Assembly: GCA_934435195.1 (NCBI GenBank)
Contig: CAKSAJ010000004.1
Span: 1-64,000, forward strand
Direction: 5' to 3'
DNA: 64,000 nt
Source: an uncultured Schaedlerella sp.
GTDB taxonomy: Bacteria; Bacillota; Clostridia; Lachnospirales; Lachnospiraceae
Of this stretch, positions 7,968 through 15,935 are shown in pieces; position 1 is the first letter of the stretch; every line of letters begins with the position of its first letter. Under the pieces are notes generated by a model. It ran no database searches, was not told where the DNA came from, and saw only the letters and a program-made list of their open reading frames with translations. Position numbers and translations under genes: made by a program.

Positions 7968-9059
7968 TTAATACTCTAATGTTTCCATATATTTCATATA
8001 CTTCACTACCATCAGTGCAATCTTAAATGTGATTGCATCCTCAAAGACACGCAAATCCAGACCGGTACTTTTCTGAAGCTTGTCCAGACGATATACCAAT
8101 GTATTTCTATGGATATACAATTGTCGAGATGTCTCTGACACATTCAGGCTGTTCTCAAAGAACTTATTGATCGTAGCCAATGTTTCTTCGTCAAATTCAT
8201 CCGGTGATTTCCCCTCAAAAATTTCTTTGATAAACATCTTGCAAAGCGGAAGTGGTAACTGATAGATCAAACGACCGATTCCAAGTGTACTGTATGCAAC
8301 AATATCTTTCTCATCAAAAAATATCTTACCGACATCCAATGCCATCTTGGCTTCTTTGTAAGACTTAGATACTTCTTTGATGTCATTCACAACAGTACCA
8401 TATGCAATATGGATATGTTCATCTCCTGTATCCTCTTTCAGAATACTCAACATATCTTTTGCCATCTTATCCATCTCTTTACTTCCATCTTTTTCAGACA
8501 GTTCTTTCACAACAATAATATTTTTTTCATCTACAGCTGTGATAAAGTCTCTTGATTTTCCTCCCAAAAGACTTCTGACGTTATCCAATGCCGCACTGTC
8601 TTTTTCTCTCGATGTTTCAATAATAAAGATAACACGTTTTGCATCTGTGTCAATATGTAATTTTTTGGCGCGGTTATAAATATCCACTAACAGCAGGTTA
8701 TCCAAGAGCAGATTTTTTATGAAATTATCCTTGTCAAAACGCTCTTTGTAAGCAATTAATAAATTCTGAATCTGGAAGGCAGCAATCTTTCCAACCATGT
8801 ATACATCTTCATTCTCTCCGTCTGCAAGAAGAATGTATTCTAACTGCTGCTCATCAAATATCTTAAAAAATTGACATCCTTGAATTTCCTGGCTGTCTGC
8901 CGGTGATTCCCCAAACGACAGTACCACATCTTCATAGTTATGCCCATTATCTGATGTAGTGGCTAAAACTTTGCCCTCCACATCAAACACGCAAAAATCA
9001 ATTCTGGAAATTCCCTTTAATCCTTCAATTGTATTCAGAAGTATTTGATTTGTTATCAT
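7968..9059 (-). CDS. PucR/CdaR-family transcriptional regulator
   Basis: The 363-residue protein ends with the PucR/CdaR C-terminal helix-turn-helix (FFENSLNVSETSRQLYIHRN, then TLVYRLDKLQKSTGLDL). A GGDEF-like middle segment precedes it and a sensor-like domain occupies the first 130 residues. The family includes the sugar-diacid activator CdaR and purine regulators, but nothing nearby supports such a role here. The start at 9059 follows GGAGG with an eight-base gap; the ATG at 9092 has no ribosome site. It stands directly before ftsE and may sense a metabolite linked to envelope growth, which is inference. Confidence 0.8.
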   Translation of the reverse strand: MITNQILLNTIEGLKGISRIDFCVFDVEGKVLATTSDNGHNYEDVVLSFGESPADSQEIQGCQFFKIFDEQQLEYILLADGENEDVYMVGKIAAFQIQNLLIAYKERFDKDNFIKNLLLDNLLLVDIYNRAKKLHIDTDAKRVIFIIETSREKDSAALDNVRSLLGGKSRDFITAVDEKNIIVVKELSEKDGSKEMDKMAKDMLSILKEDTGDEHIHIAYGTVVNDIKEVSKSYKEAKMALDVGKIFFDEKDIVAYSTLGIGRLIYQLPLPLCKMFIKEIFEGKSPDEFDEETLATINKFFENSLNVSETSRQLYIHRNTLVYRLDKLQKSTGLDLRVFEDAITFKIALMVVKYMKYMETLEY

Positions 9060-9261
9060 CTTTTTTTCCTCCACTGGCTCATTCAAATTCATGTGCAGTT
9101 TTCACAAACTTTTTTCTAGTCATTCACACTCTGTAAGTCTATATATTTTATATACTAATGCAAAACTGCAAAAAAATAAAGACAAAATCCTTATTTTTTA
9201 TGCATTTCCTCATATTTATTTACAATTTTTTTGGTTTTTCAACCTATACAGAGTACACAAA

Positions 9262-9933
9262 TCAGCCTTTCAGTGTTTTTCCTACTTGATAGCGAAATAA
9301 TCTTTTCAGAATAAAATATTTGAATTTCCCACTTGCCTTTTCCTCTTTTTTTTGTTGATTCAGCAAGAAAGAGCAACCAAACCATACTCTTGCGTTTAAA
9401 AGTGCTTTGCTCTCTGCAATAAACTTCTCCTGCCATGGATAAGATAAAGCAGATAATATGCAATCCGGCTCCACACCATTGATCATATTAATCACTGCAT
9501 CTTTGCTTCCGCTTTGAGCCGAAATCACTGCCTCTCCAACAAATTGTACCCCTTTTCGGTAAGTCTCGATTCGTTCTTTTAATAATCGGCTTGCTTTTTC
9601 ATCTTCTGTAAGTAAAAAGACTTTCTTTTTATTTTTCACTAAATATCTAAAAAACAATCTGACGAATGTGTTATTCTCCAAGTCCTGTATTGCATTCTCA
9701 TCCGTCACCTCTGCGCTTTCTAAAATTTCACGCTCTGACGGAAGTAATAAATCGACAGATTGTAATGATTGTTTCCATTCAGCATTATCTTGTCCTTTTA
9801 ACAATACTTCCATTGGAATAAGTTCAATTGTACTGACACTTTCCCCTCCCATATACCGCATTACTTGCCTCATTGCCTTTTTTGCAGTCAGCAGGTTCAG
9901 TTCAATGTCAAAAACATTTATCTTTTCTTCCAT
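9262..9933 (-). CDS. Divergent WecG/TagA/CpsF-family (GT26) protein
   Basis: The 223-residue protein has the overall GT26 pattern: INVFDIELNLLTAKKAM at the N-terminus, a VDLLLPSEREIL segment near residue 60 and GVEPDCILSALSYPWQEKF near residue 155, which corresponds to the PDxxxVGLGxPKQE motif. Family enzymes transfer N-acetylmannosaminuronate or ManNAc onto lipid carriers during wall polymer synthesis. Two usual conserved stretches (the TPNPE and PDG segments) are altered, so catalytic activity is doubtful. It stands alone before the CdaR-like gene with about 200 bases between them. Confidence 0.65.
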   Translation of the reverse strand: MEEKINVFDIELNLLTAKKAMRQVMRYMGGESVSTIELIPMEVLLKGQDNAEWKQSLQSVDLLLPSEREILESAEVTDENAIQDLENNTFVRLFFRYLVKNKKKVFLLTEDEKASRLLKERIETYRKGVQFVGEAVISAQSGSKDAVINMINGVEPDCILSALSYPWQEKFIAESKALLNARVWFGCSFLLNQQKKEEKASGKFKYFILKRLFRYQVGKTLKG

Positions 9934-10108
9934 TTTCCCACCTATTTTTTTAAGTCAAACGCATGTGATTTCTCACAAAGCGATTATCTCAGTCGTACAA
10001 TTGTACCAAAAACACATTCCAATTTCAACTATTTTTATCAATTTTATCTCTTCAACACAATTCTTTCATAGACTTTTCATTCTATTTTCTTTGACTTTTC
10101 ACATTTTT

Positions 10109-10312
10109 TTACTCTTTATTTTCGTTCTTTTGCTTTTCTTCCCTTCTTCGCTTCGTGATCAAGCCACCAATTCTGCCTGTTTCTTTGGACGACAATGATT
10201 TCCAGCCCGATTCTATTACTCTGTCTAAAAGACCTAGTTCCTCAGCAATTTCGTATTTCAATTTTTCCTCTTCTTCCAAACATTTTAAATCTATCGTTTC
10301 TTTTTTCATCAT
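10109..10312 (-). CDS. Minor alpha/beta-type small acid-soluble spore protein (SspF-like)
   Basis: This 67-residue basic protein contains LKYEIAEELGLLDRVIESGW and a C-terminal TGRIGGLITKR segment, which match the germination protease region and the ENGxVGGxITKR DNA-binding motif of alpha/beta SASPs. These proteins coat and protect DNA in dormant spores. It starts at either of two adjacent ATGs (10312 or 10309) behind GGGG. An isolated gene downstream of the PspC operon terminator, it marks the organism as a spore former together with sigK. Confidence 0.75.
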   Translation of the reverse strand: MMKKETIDLKCLEEEEKLKYEIAEELGLLDRVIESGWKSLSSKETGRIGGLITKRRREEKQKNENKE

Positions 10313-10352
10313 GGATACCCCTTTCTTTTTTTCAGAGTATACCCATAAATAC

Positions 10353-10380
10353 AAAAAGACATTCTACATGAATGCCTTTT
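10353..10380 (-). terminator. Terminator of the PadR-PspC operon
   Basis: Arms GGCATTC and GAATGTC (one G-U pair) are followed on the minus strand by TTTTTGTATTT, about 20 bases after the PspC stop codon. Confidence 0.7.
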
Positions 10381-10401
10381 CTCATGATTCTATATTCTTT
10401 T

Positions 10402-10596
10402 TTAGAAAGCAGACGGCTCATCCGGAATAATCACAGCTGCAATAAAATACGCCAATACACCCGTTCCGAAACTGCATGCTGCCAGAAGTACCATTCCTAA
10501 TCGAACCAATGTCGGGTCAATATTAAAGTATTCTCCTACGCCTCCGCATACACCACATAACATTCTGCTTTCTTTTGATCGATATAATTTTTTCAT
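10402..10596 (-). CDS. PspC domain membrane protein
   Basis: The 64-residue protein is a bare PspC domain: a basic start KKLYRSKESRMLCGVCGGVG, the GEYFNIDPTLVRL motif and one long hydrophobic segment ending in IIPDEP. PspC proteins sit in the membrane and take part in envelope-stress sensing. It is the last gene of the PadR-DUF1700-DUF4097-PspC operon, 42 bases after DUF4097, with GAGGAG as ribosome site. Confidence 0.9.
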   Translation of the reverse strand: MKKLYRSKESRMLCGVCGGVGEYFNIDPTLVRLGMVLLAACSFGTGVLAYFIAAVIIPDEPSAF

Positions 10597-10638
10597 GATA
10601 TGTTCTCCTCTTCATATTATATTTGTATAAATCACTTG

Positions 10639-11463
10639 CTACTTTTGAAATTCCACCTGAACCTGACCGATTCCACATTCTATATATAATTCTTTATTGG
10701 CTCCATCATGAGAGATCTCTGAACCTGAACCAATCCCACCATGTGACCTGTCTCCTACAGTAACTTCTCCAAGAGAATTTTCCACCTGGTAATTATATTC
10801 ATCCTCTCTTCCTTTTGCCTTATAAATAATACTTCCGACTCCACATTCAACTTCTGTCGATTCTGCCTCTCCTGCAATCTGCATTTCTCCTGCTCCACAC
10901 TGAAATTCTGCACAATTTGAAACAAACTGTTCTATCTTTGCCTGACCGGCTCCTACTTCTACATTTAATTCTTCAACTTGTATCTGACTGATATATAAGC
11001 TTCCGGCTCCCACCGAAATATCCGCTTCTTGCAATGAACGATACGGGACTTTGATTCTTATTGTTGCCTTTGTATTATCTGACAATAATTTCTTAATTCT
11101 TTTCGAATCTTCCAATTCTATCTCTAACGAAGACTCATCTGCCGTATAAGAGATTTCATTCAAAACATTTTCCGGAATATCAACGGTCTCTACTGCCAGA
11201 TACCTTCCATCATACTCATCAAGCTGTACATTCACCTGCGAGACGTCTACGTCCAACTCTTTTATTCCATAAAATGTCTGTTGTTCTTCTCCTTGTATTT
11301 CTAAGTCATTTTCCGCTTCAAAGGTTATATGATCTAAATCTCTATCTCTTGCAATACTTCTAAAGAACGAACCTCCTAATATCACACCGACAATACAACA
11401 GATCACTCCGATTGCAGCAAGGCTGCTACAAATTATCCAGAATATCTTCCATCCTTTTTTCAT
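10639..11463 (-). CDS. DUF4097 family putative adhesin (LiaG-like)
   Basis: The 274-residue protein has one N-terminal transmembrane helix (about 5-30) and then a long beta-rich extracytoplasmic repeat region with recurring VGAGxxxI and ECGxGxxxx strands, the DUF4097/LiaG-type beta-helix fold. Family members commonly accompany PspC and PadR genes in envelope-stress operons; the biochemical role is unknown. Its ATG at 11463 overlaps the TGA of DUF1700 (ATGA), and an ATG at 11505 was rejected because it has no suitable ribosome site. Confidence 0.85.
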   Translation of the reverse strand: MKKGWKIFWIICSSLAAIGVICCIVGVILGGSFFRSIARDRDLDHITFEAENDLEIQGEEQQTFYGIKELDVDVSQVNVQLDEYDGRYLAVETVDIPENVLNEISYTADESSLEIELEDSKRIKKLLSDNTKATIRIKVPYRSLQEADISVGAGSLYISQIQVEELNVEVGAGQAKIEQFVSNCAEFQCGAGEMQIAGEAESTEVECGVGSIIYKAKGREDEYNYQVENSLGEVTVGDRSHGGIGSGSEISHDGANKELYIECGIGQVQVEFQK

Positions 11464-12221
11464 ACGCTGCCCACCGCCTTTCCTCGATAAAATGGCCATC
11501 TGCAAATGTTAACAAAAATCCGAAATATTGCAGGATACATAACCATACACAATCTTACAGTTGCAACCGTCGCCACCAGACTAAGTGCCAGCAAAATCAA
11601 TCCGACACCAACCATTATGATCGCCGATGGGAATCCAACTGCTGCCACAATTCCAAGTACAGCCACTGTGATTCCGGCTATTCCAATCCCCACGGATGCA
11701 ACCACCAAGCCTGCAAAGAATGCAACTGTCGCTATCACAAGTCCCAATATAGCAGCTACAATTCCTATTCCAACCGGAATTACAACCGGTGCACCAACCA
11801 GAACGATTGCAATGATCAAGATAATTTTTAATGTCTTGCTCGTCCATGGCTTCTGCCCTTGCCCCCTGTTATCATAAGTACTTTGATAATCCTGTTCTCC
11901 ATAAGGTTCATTATAAGAATAGGTATCCCCGGCTTTTGTCCGTGGGCTTCTTGCGGCAGGTGTTGCTTTTTCCTCAAATCGTTCATCCTGAAATCCAGAT
12001 TCTGTAAATTCACCATTCTTTTCACTTCCCGGTTCCAGATTCAGACATATAGTTGAGGCAACCTTCTGCGGAGTACCTAACTCTTCTATTACCTGCTGCT
12101 CATTCTCAGCTCCTGCATCATCAAAATAATCTTCATAATATTGCAGTGCTTCTACTCTTTCTTCTTCTGATATTCCTGTGAGCAGTTGGCTTAATTCTTC
12201 CATAAATTGTTTGCGGTTCAT
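11460..12221 (-). CDS. DUF1700 family membrane protein
   Basis: The 253-residue protein starts with the DUF1700 domain (MNRKQFMEELSQLLTGISEE, then EALQYYEDYFDDAG), which resembles a short helical bundle. A charged linker follows, and residues about 128-235 are a Gly/Val/Ile-rich multi-pass membrane region. Genes of this family nearly always follow a PadR-like regulator, as here, where the ATGA overlap at 12218-12221 couples the two. The function is unknown beyond an association with envelope stress and ABC systems. Confidence 0.88.
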   Translation of the reverse strand: MNRKQFMEELSQLLTGISEEERVEALQYYEDYFDDAGAENEQQVIEELGTPQKVASTICLNLEPGSEKNGEFTESGFQDERFEEKATPAARSPRTKAGDTYSYNEPYGEQDYQSTYDNRGQGQKPWTSKTLKIILIIAIVLVGAPVVIPVGIGIVAAILGLVIATVAFFAGLVVASVGIGIAGITVAVLGIVAAVGFPSAIIMVGVGLILLALSLVATVATVRLCMVMYPAIFRIFVNICRWPFYRGKAVGSV

Positions 12222-12541
12222 ACTCCCACACCCCCTTCGAATATATCCTGTATCTTGCTAGAATAGTTCTTCCACTCAATTTTATATAAATTAAGCTGTG
12301 CCATCCCCTTTTCCGTTACTTTATAATAACGTCGGTTTCTTCCGTCATAACTCTTATCGTATACTTCCAGACATTCATCTTTCTGTAGTCTCCTGAGCAC
12401 CGGATATAAAGTAGATTCCGATACATCAATCGCTTTACGCACATCCTGTGTAATCTTATAACCATAAGTACCATCAGTTTCTCTTGACACAACAGCAAGA
12501 ACAATCGCGTCCAATAAGGCAGCGCCTGTATTAAATACCAT
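12218..12541 (-). CDS. PadR-family transcriptional repressor
   Basis: This 107-residue protein is a PadR winged-helix regulator: LLDAIVLAVVSRETDGTYGY, the helix STLYPVLRRLQKDECL, and the wing RRYYKVTEKG. PadR proteins usually repress their own operon and respond to hydrophobic compounds or envelope stress. It is the first gene of a four-gene operon. The promoter upstream is consensus and is overlaid by a perfect palindrome, the expected arrangement for autorepression. Confidence 0.93.
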   Translation of the reverse strand: MVFNTGAALLDAIVLAVVSRETDGTYGYKITQDVRKAIDVSESTLYPVLRRLQKDECLEVYDKSYDGRNRRYYKVTEKGMAQLNLYKIEWKNYSSKIQDIFEGGVGV

Positions 12542-12556
12542 TCCATCACCTCATTC

Positions 12557-12587
12557 TGTAATATTATTCTATTTGTAATATTATTTC
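12557..12587 (-). repeat. Tandem direct repeat in the padR leader
   Basis: TGTAATATTATTCT (12557-12570) and TGTAATATTATTTC (12574-12587) repeat at a 17-base interval between the promoter and the padR start. The AATATTA core also occurs in the adjacent palindrome, so these may be secondary repressor sites. Confidence 0.5.
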
Positions 12588-12592
12588 TTTTC

Positions 12593-12617
12593 CAATATTA
12601 TATGTCATATAATATTG
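12593..12617 (-). promoter_or_regulatory. PadR operator candidate (perfect 12-1-12 palindrome)
   Basis: CAATATTATATG, one base, and its exact reverse complement cover the -10 box and most of the spacer of the padR promoter. Occupation by the dimeric PadR product would block RNA polymerase. Confidence 0.7.
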
Positions 12618-12625
12618 TTTGTCAA
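12597..12625 (-). promoter_or_regulatory. Consensus promoter of the PadR operon
   Basis: Minus-strand TTGACA (12620-12625) and TATAAT (12597-12602) have a 17-base spacer, a full sigma-A consensus. Confidence 0.88.
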
Positions 12626-12662
12626 CTAGGTTTATTAATAAGAAAACTCTTTCCTAATATAT

Positions 12663-12713
12663 AAAAAGAGAGCAACCTCCATCAAGAATATTCTTAACAG
12701 AAATTGCTCTCTT
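12663..12713 (-). terminator. htpG terminator
   Basis: Arms AAGAGAGCAA and TTGCTCTCTT with an inner AAGAATATTCTT palindrome are followed on the minus strand by TTTTTAT. It lies between the htpG stop and the padR promoter. Confidence 0.85.
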
Positions 12714-12743
12714 CTATAAACAGGATGTCCTTGTCACTTCATT

Positions 12744-14786
12744 TTATTTTGTCAAAAGCATCATAATCTCATTGCTTCTCTGTACAAATGCTGTCATCTC
12801 TTCCGGATTCAACGGCTTATGAGCCAGCATTGCCAGGTCGTAGAGCTGTTTGCAAATAATTGATACATTTTTGCTTCTCTTATGCTCTACAACAAATTTA
12901 ACCAATGGATGATTTGCATTTAAAATCAGTGTTGCCTGTGTTCCAAACATACTTGGATCCATACCACTCATTCCATACATCTTCATCATCTCTGCCATAC
13001 GTCTGGATTCTTCTGACAGTACAGCCATCGATGCCACATTATCATCTTTGAGTTTTTCTACTTTAACATCCAGCTTATCATTTCCAAGCTCTTTACGGAA
13101 AATATCTACGATACTATCCGCTGTCTTCTGGAACTCTTCTTTCTCATCTTCAGATACTTCATCCTTTAAAGACTCATGTACATCAGCATCAATTCTCATA
13201 AATTTCACATCTTCATGTTTCTGCTCCAGATAAGTAATGAATGCAGAATCAATATTATGTGTCAGCAAAATCGCATCCTGTCCCTGTTCTTTAAACATGT
13301 TGATATACTGGCTCTGCTGCTGTTCGTCTGTTACATAATAAACAGTAGTTTTTTCTTTTTCTGCCTGTTCAGAATTCTCTGCTGCGTCAGTTCCTTCTGT
13401 TGTCTCAGTCTTTGTCTCTTCTGTTTCAGTATCTTCTTTCTTATTTGCCTTGATGCAATCTTCCAGAGTCAGATATTTGTGTTCCAGGTCTTTGTAAAGA
13501 ATAGAATCTTTTACTTTACTTCCGAATTTTTCATCTTTTAAGCATCCGAACTTGATGAATGGGCTGATATCATCCCAGTATTTCTCATAATTTTCTCTGT
13601 CAGTCTTGAACATTCCGTTCAGCTTATCTGCAACCTTCTTAGAAATGTAATCTGCAACTTTATTTACAAATCCGTCATTCTGCAGTGCACTACGAGATAC
13701 GTTCAATGGCAAATCGGGACAATCGATCACACCCTTCAATACCATTAAGAATTCAGGAATCACTTCTTTAATATTATCTGCGATAAAGACCTGATTGTTA
13801 TACAATTTGATCTTACCTTCAATTGAATCATACTCTGTATTAATCTTAGGGAAATACAAAATTCCTTTTAAGTTAAATGGATAATCCATATTTAAATGAA
13901 TCCAGAACAATGGCTCTTTGTAATCCATAAATACTTTTCTATAGAAATCAATGTAATCTTCTTTTGTACATTCACTTGGATTCTTTGTCCACAACGGATG
14001 AATATCACTGATTGAAACAGGGCGTTTTACAATCTTCGCTTTCTGTTTTGCTTCGCCCTCTTCCCCTTCTTTTGGCTCTTCTGTGATATGCTCAACCACT
14101 TCATCTGTATCCAGAACATCTGCCTCATCGATTGTCTCGTACTCCGGCTCTGCATTCGCTTTGCTTAAGAAGATTTCTACAGGCATAAATGAACAGTATT
14201 TCTCCAATACTTCTCTTACGCGATATTCATTTGCAAATTCAAGACAATCTTCATTCAAAAACAGTGTGATCTCTGTTCCGACCTCCTGCTTATTTCCATC
14301 CTGCATCTCGTACTCTGTACCGCCTTCGCTTACCCAGTGTACAGCAGTTGCATCATTCTGATAAGAAAGTGTATCGATATGCACCTCATCTGCAACCATA
14401 AATGCCGAATAGAATCCCAGACCAAAATGTCCGATCATCTCATCTTCTGTTGTTTTATCTTTATACTTCTCAAGGAATTGTGTAGCTCCGGAAAATGCAA
14501 TCTGTGTAATATATTTTTCAACTTCCTCAGCTGTCATACCAAGACCATTGTCAATAAATTTTAATGTTTTTTCTTCTGGATTTACAATCACTTGAATTTT
14601 TGCTTTATAATCATCCGGAAGTTCATATTCTCCCATCATATCAAGCTTTTTCAATTTTGTGATTGCATCGCATCCGTTCGACACAAGCTCACGCACAAAG
14701 ATATCGTGATCTGAATATACCCACTTCTTTATAATCGGGAAAATATTTTCGCTGTCAATTGATAAACTACCTTTCTTCATTGTCAT
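12744..14786 (-). CDS. htpG: Molecular chaperone HtpG (Hsp90)
   Basis: The 680-residue product is bacterial Hsp90, an ATP-dependent chaperone. The GHKL nucleotide domain shows ELVSNGCDAITKL, DNGLGM and GHFGLGFYSAFMVAD; the middle domain contains PLNVSRSALQND; and a Glu/Thr-rich insertion lies near residues 450-480. The ATG at 14786 follows GAGGAG with an eight-base gap. Upstream are a good promoter and a perfect CIRCE element, so HrcA control is likely, unlike Bacillus subtilis where htpG lacks CIRCE. It is monocistronic. Confidence 0.96.
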   Translation of the reverse strand: MTMKKGSLSIDSENIFPIIKKWVYSDHDIFVRELVSNGCDAITKLKKLDMMGEYELPDDYKAKIQVIVNPEEKTLKFIDNGLGMTAEEVEKYITQIAFSGATQFLEKYKDKTTEDEMIGHFGLGFYSAFMVADEVHIDTLSYQNDATAVHWVSEGGTEYEMQDGNKQEVGTEITLFLNEDCLEFANEYRVREVLEKYCSFMPVEIFLSKANAEPEYETIDEADVLDTDEVVEHITEEPKEGEEGEAKQKAKIVKRPVSISDIHPLWTKNPSECTKEDYIDFYRKVFMDYKEPLFWIHLNMDYPFNLKGILYFPKINTEYDSIEGKIKLYNNQVFIADNIKEVIPEFLMVLKGVIDCPDLPLNVSRSALQNDGFVNKVADYISKKVADKLNGMFKTDRENYEKYWDDISPFIKFGCLKDEKFGSKVKDSILYKDLEHKYLTLEDCIKANKKEDTETEETKTETTEGTDAAENSEQAEKEKTTVYYVTDEQQQSQYINMFKEQGQDAILLTHNIDSAFITYLEQKHEDVKFMRIDADVHESLKDEVSEDEKEEFQKTADSIVDIFRKELGNDKLDVKVEKLKDDNVASMAVLSEESRRMAEMMKMYGMSGMDPSMFGTQATLILNANHPLVKFVVEHKRSKNVSIICKQLYDLAMLAHKPLNPEEMTAFVQRSNEIMMLLTK

Positions 14787-14894
14787 AGTAAACACTCCTC
14801 TTTTATAAATCATTTTACTGTTAATCTGAAGTTAATTGGATGATACTGTCTGCAATTTTTCTGTAAGCAGTATCATTTTTACCATCTAAAGAGT

Positions 14895-14923
14895 ATTCTA
14901 ATACGAGAATGACCAAAAGTCAA
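14895..14923 (-). promoter_or_regulatory. htpG promoter
   Basis: Minus-strand TTGACT (14918-14923) and TAGAAT (14895-14900) are separated by 17 bases. Confidence 0.78.
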
Positions 14924-14930
14924 CAACTTT

Positions 14931-14957
14931 TTAGCACTCGCCCAAAACGAGTGCTAA
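14931..14957. promoter_or_regulatory. CIRCE operator upstream of htpG
   Basis: TTAGCACTC-N9-GAGTGCTAA is a perfect CIRCE, the HrcA repressor site. It lies seven bases upstream of the htpG -35 box, not downstream of the promoter as at groES. A weak second promoter further upstream (TTAATA, then TATAGA) would restore the usual order. Confidence 0.93.
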
Positions 14958-14990
14958 CATTTTTTCTATATTCAATCACTTTATGCTATA

Positions 14991-15935
14991 TTAACGAAAC
15001 ATATCCAGATTCGGTTTCTGGGAATCATCTGATTGATCAGAGGGTTGTTCCGGTTTCAAGCCGGTATCCATTCTCTGAATCATTGTGAACATCACAGCTG
15101 CCACAAATGTGCATACAACAATGGTAATACCAAGTATCTCCGGGCTTTTTGCAAAACTATTAAAAATTCCTGTGTTCGTTCCTATTACTGCTGTCAAATT
15201 GGCAATCATATGCGTAAACACCGGTGCTTTAAATGAACCATATTTATCATAAACATATGCTAAAATCAATCCAAACACAAGTGCATTTACCATTTGTATT
15301 GCATTGCTATGCATAAATGAGAACAAAATTGCAGAAAACATTGCCGCCTTCAAAAATGGAGCTTTTGTCCGCATTCTTTTATAAATAATCCCACGGAATA
15401 ACAATTCTTCCATAATTGGCACCAAAATACTCAGTCCGACAATCTGAAGCCAAAATTTTGAATTATAAAATATTGCCGATGTATTTTGAAAACTACTATT
15501 TCCTAACACCAATTGCACCATATAAGACAAACAACTCACGCCGATATTATATGCAACTGCAAACACTAACAAGAATATATATTTAGACCAGGTTGCTTTC
15601 TCTGGCATCTGTACATTTTCTTCCTTTTCTTTTTTACGATCTTTAAAAAAGAAAACAGAACAGGCAAAAATTGAACAGATTGCTTTTACACACTGTATCT
15701 CAAGTGCATATTTTAATTCTAACTTCAGGGCAAGTAATGAGCACTGTTGCATCGCTATCGTCATAGCATCTGCACTCCCTGTATCAATTCCACTTAACAC
15801 CTTCGCAAATTCATCTACATTTCCTATTACCAGCACACATGCTGTCCCGATACTAACACAGATTCCTACGATCCAGTAAACAAGCAGTGGACCAAATACG
15901 TACCAAAACGGATTTTTTATCGGCTTATTATTCAT
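14991..15935 (-). CDS. CPBP family intramembrane glutamic endopeptidase
   Basis: The 314-residue multi-pass membrane protein carries the three CPBP/Rce1 motifs: EELLFRGIIY (catalytic glutamate pair and arginine), FSFMH and a late HMIANL. Members cleave prenylated or signal-type membrane peptides, or confer bacteriocin immunity; no bacteriocin gene is seen nearby. A poorly conserved, Asn/Lys-rich N-terminus precedes about seven helices. It overlaps the end of the alanyl-tRNA editing gene by eight bases and is therefore the last gene of an argS-linked series. Confidence 0.9.
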   Translation of the reverse strand: MNNKPIKNPFWYVFGPLLVYWIVGICVSIGTACVLVIGNVDEFAKVLSGIDTGSADAMTIAMQQCSLLALKLELKYALEIQCVKAICSIFACSVFFFKDRKKEKEENVQMPEKATWSKYIFLLVFAVAYNIGVSCLSYMVQLVLGNSSFQNTSAIFYNSKFWLQIVGLSILVPIMEELLFRGIIYKRMRTKAPFLKAAMFSAILFSFMHSNAIQMVNALVFGLILAYVYDKYGSFKAPVFTHMIANLTAVIGTNTGIFNSFAKSPEILGITIVVCTFVAAVMFTMIQRMDTGLKPEQPSDQSDDSQKPNLDMFR

